From: Planctomycetota bacterium
GTDB taxonomy: Bacteria; Planctomycetota; UBA8742; UBA2392
DNA length: 35,249 nucleotides
NCBI GenBank assembly: GCA_020425605.1
Contig: JAGQRH010000037.1
Location: 1-35,249 of the forward strand
Direction: 5' to 3'
Below the pieces are notes generated by a model that had not been told where the DNA came from, did not search any database, and saw only the letters and a list, made by a program, of their open reading frames with translations. Positions 7,517 through 14,282 of the stretch are shown here, piece by piece (the stretch's first letter is position 1; the number at the start of each line of letters is the position of its first letter). A program made the position numbers and the translations under genes.

Positions 7517-8929
7517 ATGCGGTTAATGCTCATTCTCGCGCTGCTCTGCGCGCCTTTCCTTTATTCGCAGGATGACCCGGTTCGCAAGCCCGCCCCCAAG
7601 GCGGGCCAGAGCGACTTCCGCGACGGCGAGGAAGCCTTCACCAAGGGCGAAATGGGAAAGGCGGTAGAACACTTCACGACCGCGATCGAAGCCCAGCCCG
7701 AGAACGATGAAATCTACGCCTACCGCGCGGCAGCCTACGTCGCGCTCGGCGAACGCGATGCGGCCGATGCTGACCTTGCAGAGGCCATGAAACTCGACAC
7801 AACCTTCAGCCTGGCCTGGAACACGCGCGGCTACCTGCATTGGCTGCGCGGAGAGTTTCAATCAGCAATCGACGACTACACCGCGGCGATAGCATACGCC
7901 GCCGACGATCGCAGGGTGGACGCCGGCGGGCGCGCCCAGCTGTACCAGAATCGCGGCGTCGCATGGCAGGACGTCGGCAACACGGATCGCGCGTTGCTCG
8001 ACTTCGACCGGTGCATTGAGTTGCTGCCCGATCAGCCTGCTTTCTACGAGAATCGCGGCCTGATCTACGTGGACAAGAAACTGTTTGATGTCGCGTTTCG
8101 TGATTTCGACCGCGCGCTCGAGCTGGACTCAAAGAACGCCCGTGGCTACGTCAACCGCGCCTGGGCCGCTCGCCTGATGGGCGACCTCGAGCAATCCGTG
8201 CGCGACTACAGCCAGGCCCTGAGGCTCCAGCCCGACTACGCGCAGGCCCGCATTGGCCGAGGCTATACCTGGCTCGCCTGGAAACGCGTGGAGATGGCGG
8301 CAAGTGACTTTCAGGCCGCGGCCACGATCAAGGGGTTCGAGGCGGCCGCGCACGCCGGCCTGGGCGATGTAGCGCTCGCGTCAGGCAAACTCGAAGTCGC
8401 CCGGCAAGAATTTTCAACCGCGCGCATGCACGACACCTACAGCGAAGCCGCCTGGTACGGGCTGGCGAAGGCCGAGTTCCTGCTGAAGCGATACGCAGAC
8501 GCGGAAACGAATGCCCGGTCGCTTTGCCGCATGGCACCCCGCCACGCAGACTACTGGCGCCTGAATGCGGACATCCTTGCCGCCCAGTCAGATTGGCAAC
8601 GGGTTGTCGCGGCGCTGAATCGTCTGCTGGAGCTTGCCCCGGGCGACCTGGAGGCGCTCAAGCTGCGCCTTCGTTGCTACGTCAGGCTGGCACAGTTCGA
8701 TACGGCCCGTGGCGATGCGGAGCAGATCGGCGAATCGGACGTCACGGCCGGACTGATTGAAGACGCGCGCATCAGCACGCTCGAAGCCGCGACCGACTGG
8801 AAGCGCTTCGCGCTGGCGTACCTGAAATCTGCAAGCAGCCTGGGTGCGTCCCTGGCCGCGCTGGCCGATGACGCCGACTTCGCAGCTCTGAAGGACGATC
8901 CCGAGTTCAAAGAGCTCACTGGCAAGTAG
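7517..8929 (+). CDS. Exported TPR-repeat protein
   Basis: I chose ATG 7517 because GGAGGA lies five bases upstream and a signal peptide (MRLMLILALLCAPFLYSQ) follows directly; an upstream ATG at 7487 lacks a site. The 470-residue mature protein is made of consecutive tetratricopeptide repeats from about residue 33 to 400, for example DFRDGEEAFTKGEMGKAVEHF and repeats with YENRGLIY or YVNRAWAA. The last 60 residues (DWKRFALAYLKSASSLG...LKDDPEFKEL) resemble the C-terminal tail seen in many TPR proteins. It probably serves as a protein-interaction scaffold in the periplasm or at the cell surface. I cannot name a partner. Confidence 0.85.
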   Translation: MRLMLILALLCAPFLYSQDDPVRKPAPKAGQSDFRDGEEAFTKGEMGKAVEHFTTAIEAQPENDEIYAYRAAAYVALGERDAADADLAEAMKLDTTFSLAWNTRGYLHWLRGEFQSAIDDYTAAIAYAADDRRVDAGGRAQLYQNRGVAWQDVGNTDRALLDFDRCIELLPDQPAFYENRGLIYVDKKLFDVAFRDFDRALELDSKNARGYVNRAWAARLMGDLEQSVRDYSQALRLQPDYAQARIGRGYTWLAWKRVEMAASDFQAAATIKGFEAAAHAGLGDVALASGKLEVARQEFSTARMHDTYSEAAWYGLAKAEFLLKRYADAETNARSLCRMAPRHADYWRLNADILAAQSDWQRVVAALNRLLELAPGDLEALKLRLRCYVRLAQFDTARGDAEQIGESDVTAGLIEDARISTLEAATDWKRFALAYLKSASSLGASLAALADDADFAALKDDPEFKELTGK

Positions 8930-9008
8930 CCGCCCGAGCCAACAATGGACGCGTGCGCCTGCCGCAGCCACTTGCTAGCATCCGCGACCCATACTCACGG
9001 AGGCTGAC

Positions 9009-9863
9009 ATGGCTGCGAAGCTGCTGGATGGCAAGGCGCTGGCGAAGAGGATGCGCGAAGAGCTCACGAAAGAGTTCGCCGCGCTGAAGGAGCAGGGGCA
9101 CGAGGCTCACCTCGTCAGCCTCAGCATCGGCAGCGATGAATCCTCCGACTGGTACGTCAACAACCAGAAGAAGCAGGCCGAGAAGCTGGGCGTGAAGTAC
9201 ACCGGCGAGCGCATCCCGGCCGACAGCACGTTCGAGCAGGCGGCCGACAAAGTGCGCGAGATCTGCGCCGACAAGGGCGTGACCGGCATGATACTTCAAC
9301 TGCCGGTGCCCAAGCACATCGACGGCAACGAGTTGGCCAAGGTGATGACGCCCGAGAAGAACGTCGAGGGCGTTGACCCGGACAACCTCGGTTTAATAGT
9401 GATGAACCAGTACAGGAACATTCCCTGCACGTCGCGGGCGGCCGTGGAACTGGCGGCCGAGTCAGGCATCGAATTTAAAGGCAAGCGCGCGGTGGTGCTC
9501 GGCCGCAGCGTGATCGTCGGCAAGCCGTGCGCGCTGCTGCTGCTGGACAAGCATTGCACAGTGACGGTCTGCCACTCGCGCACGGAGAACATGGCGGCAA
9601 TCGCGCGCGAGGCCGACATCCTGGTCACGGCCATGGGCGCCAAGCCGGGCATGATCAACGCCGATTTCATCAAACCGGGCGCGGTGGTGGTGGACGTCGC
9701 CACCATCGCGACCGAAGACGGCAAGTACAAGGGCGACTGCGACTTCGACAGCGTGAACGAGGTCGCCGGATGGCTCAGCCCAGTCCCAGGCGGCGTCGGC
9801 AGCGTCACGACGCAGATCCTGTTCAAGAACACACTCGAAACACTCAAGCGCCAGATTGGCTGA
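9009..9863 (+). CDS. folD: Methylenetetrahydrofolate dehydrogenase/cyclohydrolase, catalytic Lys replaced by Gln
   Basis: The 284-residue protein has every hallmark of FolD: GMILQLPVPKHID, the KNVEGVDPDN segment, the NADP-binding VLGRSVIVGKP, and PVPGGVGSVTT near the C-terminus. FolD interconverts methylene-, methenyl- and formyl-tetrahydrofolate and so supplies one-carbon units. The start has a good GGAGG site eight bases upstream. The oddity is the active-site block DWYVNNQKKQAEKLG: four residues after Tyr49, where other FolD enzymes have the catalytic Lys (Lys56 in human MTHFD1), there is Gln53, with Lys54 and Lys55 next. The end overlaps the convergent lipoprotein gene by 20 bases. Confidence 0.93.
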   Translation: MAAKLLDGKALAKRMREELTKEFAALKEQGHEAHLVSLSIGSDESSDWYVNNQKKQAEKLGVKYTGERIPADSTFEQAADKVREICADKGVTGMILQLPVPKHIDGNELAKVMTPEKNVEGVDPDNLGLIVMNQYRNIPCTSRAAVELAAESGIEFKGKRAVVLGRSVIVGKPCALLLLDKHCTVTVCHSRTENMAAIAREADILVTAMGAKPGMINADFIKPGAVVVDVATIATEDGKYKGDCDFDSVNEVAGWLSPVPGGVGSVTTQILFKNTLETLKRQIG

Positions 9864-10317
9864 GCTGCTGGTGTTGTTCACGCAGGCGTTTCAGGTCGCA
9901 CTCGTGCCGGCGAAACCAAGCGGCGAGCAACTCTCTTGTGGCCAGATTAGGGTTTGCCTTGATCTGGTTACGCGTGTCCAGGCGGCTCTGTGGGGCCGTT
10001 ACGAACTTGAGGCACAACATCCAGAACAGGGCGTCCCCTATCGTGTAACTAACCGGACTGCCGTCGAGCGTTGCCAGCGCTTCCAGCTGCTGCGTGGGCC
10101 TGTTGTCGTTCAAGTGTTCGACAATGACTCCCAATTCCGCAGCTGATTCAGCCTCATCGATGTGCGCTGCGGCGTCCCTGTAGGCTGACCCGGGGCTTGA
10201 ACCGGACGCCACGACGAGATCGTCGATGGCCGCCCTTGTCCTCTCGGCAGGATCCTTCAGCGAGCACGACGTCAGCAACAAAGCAATGCCAGCCAGCGAG
10301 ATCAGCACGCGCGTCAC
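9844..10317 (-). CDS. Small lipoprotein
   Basis: The likely start is GTG at 10317, which overlaps the TGA of the upstream gene (GTGA), giving 157 residues. The N-terminus (VTRVLISLAGIALLLTSC) is a lipoprotein signal with lipobox LTSC. The mature part is helical and charged, with ERTRAAIDDLV near its start and several Arg/His-rich stretches at the C-terminus. I do not recognise a family. Coupling to the membrane-anchored protein upstream suggests a shared envelope role. Its last 20 bases overlap the end of folD on the opposite strand. Confidence 0.6.
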   Translation of the reverse strand: MTRVLISLAGIALLLTSCSLKDPAERTRAAIDDLVVASGSSPGSAYRDAAAHIDEAESAAELGVIVEHLNDNRPTQQLEALATLDGSPVSYTIGDALFWMLCLKFVTAPQSRLDTRNQIKANPNLATRELLAAWFRRHECDLKRLREQHQQLSQSGA

Positions 10318-12212
10318 TGCTGCACCACGACGGCGCCCAGGTCTTTGATGCCGTAAGCGGGCAGGTCGAGCTCGAAGACCTTGTCGGGATTGTTCCAATC
10401 CGTGCTGTCGGTCCAGATCATCAGGTATACCGGGCCGCTGGGAGCTATGGCCGTTTCGCACACTCCGTCGTAGCCGCCCTTTTCGACGTTGCCCTTTTCG
10501 CTTTCCGGCACGCTGCCGGCTGCATGGAACGTGATCAGGTACTCCGCGTTCGGAACCGGTGAACCTACGCTGTTCACGGCACGGAACTTCAGTGTCGTCG
10601 CGGCGCTGATCGTGAAAGCCACTGACTGGTCGCCGCCTTCCTCCATCGCAAATGACTGCTTCTCGGGCGAAACGGCCAGCTTGGCGTAGTTTTCGGGGCT
10701 CTCGACGCGAACGTCGTAATCGCCGGTCGGCACGTAGAAGTCAATGAAGTCCGCCTGCTTGCCGGTCAGATTGCCGTTGTAGGCGCGCTCGATCGTCCCG
10801 CTTCCCATCGGCCGCAGGCGAACCCTGTAGCGGGCCTCGCCGCTTTCCGGGTCCGGCGTGCCGGGCGCGCGGGTTGCATGCACGCGAAGATGGCCGGTCT
10901 TGATGTCCACGCCCATTACCGTGTCAGATTCGACTTCAATCTGCTGCACGTATGGCGCGTGGAAGTCGGCCGACTCTGCCACCAGGAACCAGCTGCCGGT
11001 GAAAATGTTCTGCCAGACGTACTTGTTGTCCTCAGTAGTGCTGGGCGCGCGGTACTGGAAGTCGTTAACGTCCTTGTACAGGTTGACGCGCGTAAACGTC
11101 GCGGGCTTGCCCTTCAGGGTAAGCGTCAACGAAAGCTTGCCGAGGGCGGTTGCGCCTTGCGGAAGCCCGCCTGAGTCGCCGGCGCCCGGCTTCAGGGTGA
11201 CTGTCTGCTGCGTGAGCCCCGCAGTTGGCGTAACCGTAGTACTTCCGAAGTACTGCTGCTGCTCGATCCATGAGCTGAAGTCGATCTGCGTTGTTTGACC
11301 GACAGGCAATGTCAGCTTGACCATGCCGCCGCCTGCTGTCCGCTGGCGGTAGCGAGTGGGCGGGATGACGCCGCCCGGCACCGTACTGCCTTCGGATTCG
11401 TACTTGCCGAACCTGCCCTCACTCGCCGTGACATCCTGGCCGTTTCGCAGGATTCGCAACTCCACTTCGTCCGGCGAATTGCCGTCCTCGAAGTGCACGA
11501 AGAACTCGACCTGGCTGTACTCCAGCGGCTCAAGGGTGATGCTGACAGACTCCGATGATTCATCGCCAATCAGGCGCACTGATGCCTCGACCGGCTTGTA
11601 GTTCGTCTGAAGGGAACGCACTCGGTACTCGCCGGGGTACAACTCGCCGAATCGGAACACGCCGCGCGTTTCAGGCTGCGCCTGGGGCTGTTTGGGCACG
11701 GTCTGCCAGCCCAGCGGACCGGAGTTCACATCCAGCGCCAACAGCGCAAATGGAAGGGGGTTGTTGTTGATGTCTGACACGCTCACGTCAATCGAACAGC
11801 CGCCCTTTGCGACAGCTTCGGCCGTGAGAATCTCATCCGCCCGGCCTTCAGGAAGCTTGCGCACTCCGGTGCCGAACTTGATCGGCGGATTGTCGGTGGT
11901 CGTGCCGCCGTTGCCATTCGGGTTGCGATCCGGGTCGATCTTCCCCCCGTTTCCGGCCGGGTCACGCCGGTTGCTGCCGCCGTTGGCCTTGCCCCCCCTG
12001 TTGCCCTTGCCGGTTGTGCCGCTCGGCAAGGCCGATAGCGGTCCGCCGGAGCGTGAAGAATCAGGCGACGACTGGTCCAACTCGGACTGTGGAATCGTGG
12101 GCGCAACACTGTCGCTCGTGCTCAGGCCAATGACAAAGCCGAGCAGCGACGCCACAAGAAGTGCAGCGACTGCAATCACAGGGAAAGAATTAAGCCTGTC
12201 GGCCAGCCTCAT
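10314..12212 (-). CDS. Membrane-anchored exported protein with carboxypeptidase-regulatory-like domains
   Basis: I prefer ATG 12212 (632 residues): GGAG lies five bases upstream and a TATACT -10 element lies just before it. The longer frame to 12308 has neither. A single N-terminal membrane helix (about residues 10-30) is followed by a Gly/Asn/Pro-rich low-complexity linker (about 50-105) and several beta-sandwich modules. Among these are CSIDVSVSDINNNPLPFALL...YPGEYRVR and KPATFTRVNLYKDVND...IFTGSWFLV, typical of carboxypeptidase regulatory-like or CNA_B-type repeats. It is probably tethered to the inner membrane with its bulk in the periplasm. I recognise no enzymatic domain. The lipoprotein downstream is translationally coupled. 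Confidence 0.7.
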   Translation of the reverse strand: MRLADRLNSFPVIAVAALLVASLLGFVIGLSTSDSVAPTIPQSELDQSSPDSSRSGGPLSALPSGTTGKGNRGGKANGGSNRRDPAGNGGKIDPDRNPNGNGGTTTDNPPIKFGTGVRKLPEGRADEILTAEAVAKGGCSIDVSVSDINNNPLPFALLALDVNSGPLGWQTVPKQPQAQPETRGVFRFGELYPGEYRVRSLQTNYKPVEASVRLIGDESSESVSITLEPLEYSQVEFFVHFEDGNSPDEVELRILRNGQDVTASEGRFGKYESEGSTVPGGVIPPTRYRQRTAGGGMVKLTLPVGQTTQIDFSSWIEQQQYFGSTTVTPTAGLTQQTVTLKPGAGDSGGLPQGATALGKLSLTLTLKGKPATFTRVNLYKDVNDFQYRAPSTTEDNKYVWQNIFTGSWFLVAESADFHAPYVQQIEVESDTVMGVDIKTGHLRVHATRAPGTPDPESGEARYRVRLRPMGSGTIERAYNGNLTGKQADFIDFYVPTGDYDVRVESPENYAKLAVSPEKQSFAMEEGGDQSVAFTISAATTLKFRAVNSVGSPVPNAEYLITFHAAGSVPESEKGNVEKGGYDGVCETAIAPSGPVYLMIWTDSTDWNNPDKVFELDLPAYGIKDLGAVVVQQ

Positions 12213-12231
12213 GCGGTCTCCGGCGGCCCCC

Positions 12232-12237
12232 AGTATA
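12232..12237 (-). promoter_or_regulatory. Putative -10 element (TATACT) for the membrane-anchored protein
   Basis: On the minus strand this reads CTATACTGGGGG, 20 bases before ATG 12212. A similar TATACTGTGGG precedes the gene at 21590. No clear -35 is present. The rest of the 187-base gap to ispH (12213-12399) shows no other clear element. Confidence 0.3.
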
Positions 12238-12399
12238 GCGGAAAAGGCGCCCCTCTTCCCTGTATGTAACGCATGAAACAGCCGTTCGACTAATCTGGAC
12301 CAATTCAATCCAGAATTTTCCGCGGAAAGTACACCAGTTCAGTGCGTTCTGATACGATGATTTCCGTGTGGGGGGCGACCGCACCAGGCGGAGCCCGCG

Positions 12400-13350
12400 A
12401 TGACTGGCACAAGGACGAAGATGGGTCATAACAAGTACACCGGCGACCTGCGTGACGTCACGCAGTACAAGGCCGGCAACGTAGAAATCAACATCGCCAA
12501 GCACAGCGGTTACTGCTGGGGCGTTGATCGCGCCTATGAGCAGACGGTTGCCACGGCCAAGACAAAGGACGGCCCCGTCTACACATTCGGCCCGCTGATC
12601 CACAACCCGCAGACCATCGACCTGCTGCACAAGCAGTACGGCGTGGATTACATCGAAGATGTGAATGACACGCGTGCGGGCGAAGGCAGCACCGTCATCA
12701 TCCGCACCCATGGCGTGAAGCCGGAAGTGCAGGAGAAATTCAAAGAGCGCGGCGCCGAAGTAATCGACGCAACCTGCCCGTATGTGCGCGTAACGCAGAA
12801 CTACGCGCAGCTGCTGCACAAGCAGAAGTACCACGTGGTAATCATCGGCGACCCGAAACACCCGGAAGTGATCAGCATTCTGGCCTACGCGAAGGGCGAA
12901 GGCACGGTCATCAAGGGCATGTACGACATTGACCATATCCCGAAAAACAAACGCCGCCTTGGCGTCGTGGTCCAGAGCACGCTGATCCTGAAGAAGGTGA
13001 ATGAGATCGTGAATGCGTTGCTGGCACGTGCGCAGGAAGTGCGTGTATTCAACACGATCTGCTACGTAACCACAGAGCGCCAGGAAGACGCCGAGACGAT
13101 CGCCAAGCAGAACGATCACGTAATCGTGATCGGCGGCAAGGCCAGCTCGAACACCAAGAAGCTTGCTCTGGTAGCGGAGGGCTTCGGGGCGAAGGCGCAG
13201 TTGATTGAAAAGCCGGAAGACATCGACTTCAAGAAGCTGAAGGAAGCCAAGCGCATCGGCGTACTCGCCGGCGCAAGCACACCCAACTGGCTGATCGATC
13301 AGGCGCGCGACGTCCTCATCGAACACTTCAGCGCAGTCGCCGTAAGCTAG
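12400..13350 (+). CDS. ispH: 4-hydroxy-3-methylbut-2-enyl diphosphate reductase
   Basis: The 316-residue protein is the last enzyme of the MEP isoprenoid pathway, an iron-sulfur enzyme that reduces HMBPP to IPP and DMAPP. The three cluster cysteines are Cys39 (SGYCWGV), Cys126 (DATCPYV) and Cys221 (NTICYVT). GPLIHN, RTHGV, KHPEV (catalytic Glu156) and GGKASSNTKKL are all present. The first ATG at 12400 has GGAG six bases upstream; a second ATG at 12421 has AAGGA five bases upstream and is equally possible. The gene is divergent from the membrane-anchored protein gene and ends at an intrinsic terminator, so it is probably transcribed alone. Confidence 0.95.
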   Translation: MTGTRTKMGHNKYTGDLRDVTQYKAGNVEINIAKHSGYCWGVDRAYEQTVATAKTKDGPVYTFGPLIHNPQTIDLLHKQYGVDYIEDVNDTRAGEGSTVIIRTHGVKPEVQEKFKERGAEVIDATCPYVRVTQNYAQLLHKQKYHVVIIGDPKHPEVISILAYAKGEGTVIKGMYDIDHIPKNKRRLGVVVQSTLILKKVNEIVNALLARAQEVRVFNTICYVTTERQEDAETIAKQNDHVIVIGGKASSNTKKLALVAEGFGAKAQLIEKPEDIDFKKLKEAKRIGVLAGASTPNWLIDQARDVLIEHFSAVAVS

Positions 13351-13371
13351 GAACGCTCATCGGAACCATGA

Positions 13372-13405
13372 ACAACGCCGGCGACCGCCGGCGTTGTCTT
13401 GTTTT
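13372..13405 (+). terminator. Intrinsic terminator after ispH
   Basis: An 11-bp perfect stem (ACAACGCCGGC paired with GCCGGCGTTGT) with a GACC loop is followed by CTTGTTTT. It starts 22 bases after the ispH stop codon. Confidence 0.85.
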
Positions 13406-13428
13406 GAAACAACGATACGTTAGCCGAC

Positions 13429-14223
13429 ATGCAGCTGCCCGACCCCCACCAGCGCTTCCTGGACCGTGCCCTGCCGATCATGCAGGCGGACTCGCGCATA
13501 CTCGGCGTCGCCGCGGGCGGCTCTCTGGTAAGCCATACGCTGGACGAGTTCTCAGACCTTGACCTCGTCATCGTTTCCAGCGACGACGACCACGCTGCAC
13601 TGGTCGCAGAAGCCAGGCAGACAGCGGAGCGCCTTGGCGAGACGCTTGCGGCTTTCACCGCCGAGCACGTCGGCGTGCCGAACATGATCATCGCACTGTA
13701 CGCCGACCCCCTGCTGCACGTGGACCTGAAGTACGTCGGGCTGACCGGCTTCGGGGACCGGATCGAGAACCCCCGCGTGCTGTTTGAGCGCGACGGCGTG
13801 CTGACAAAACGCATGGCGGACACGCCTCCCGTGCACCCGCAGCCCGATCCGCAGTGGATCGAGGACCGCTTCTGGGTATGGGTTCACTACACCGCACTGA
13901 AGATCGGGCGTGGAGAGCTGTTCGAAACCCTCGCCGCACTGGCATTCCTGCGTGAACAGGTACTCGGCCCGCTGTCGCTGCTGGCGCACGGCGAGTTGCC
14001 GCGGGGCGTGCGCCGCCTGGACACATTGGCGCCGCGCCACTTCCAGTCGCTGCAGGCCACGACGGCCGGATACGACTGGCATGAGGCCTGTGAAGCTCTT
14101 TTGAACGCAATCGACCTGTATCGCGAACTGCGGAGCGAGGTCGGCGGGGGCCTGAAGACATCGCTCGCGGAGAAGGCGGCGGTAAATTACGCGAACACCC
14201 AGATCGACCGGCGGCTTGGCTAA
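13429..14223 (+). CDS. Nucleotidyltransferase-fold protein (aminoglycoside adenylyltransferase-like)
   Basis: The 264-residue protein has the polymerase-beta-type nucleotidyltransferase signature near its N-terminus: GGSLVSHTLDEFSDLDLVIV, with Gly-Ser followed by the metal-binding DLD, and a third Asp in HVDLKYV. The C-terminal half is helical. This architecture resembles stand-alone nucleotidyltransferases and the AadS/AadK-type aminoglycoside adenylyltransferases. These transfer a nucleotide to a small molecule or protein. The substrate cannot be read from the sequence, and resistance should not be assumed. It follows the ispH terminator and precedes a P-type ATPase by 60 bases, possibly in one transcript. 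Confidence 0.72.
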   Translation: MQLPDPHQRFLDRALPIMQADSRILGVAAGGSLVSHTLDEFSDLDLVIVSSDDDHAALVAEARQTAERLGETLAAFTAEHVGVPNMIIALYADPLLHVDLKYVGLTGFGDRIENPRVLFERDGVLTKRMADTPPVHPQPDPQWIEDRFWVWVHYTALKIGRGELFETLAALAFLREQVLGPLSLLAHGELPRGVRRLDTLAPRHFQSLQATTAGYDWHEACEALLNAIDLYRELRSEVGGGLKTSLAEKAAVNYANTQIDRRLG

Positions 14224-14282
14224 GTTCATGGCTGGCGTGGATTGGATAGAACCCACGCCCAATGCCGCTAACATCCGCGGGC

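Noticed and set aside
8971..8985. GCTAGCATCC near folD and GCTAACATCC near the P-type ATPase as -10 elements
   Set aside because: The two look alike, but no -35 lies at a usable distance, so I did not list them as promoters.
12190..13326. A 378-codon minus-strand open frame across ispH
   Set aside because: It is antisense to a fully conserved ispH and has no recognisable sequence pattern.
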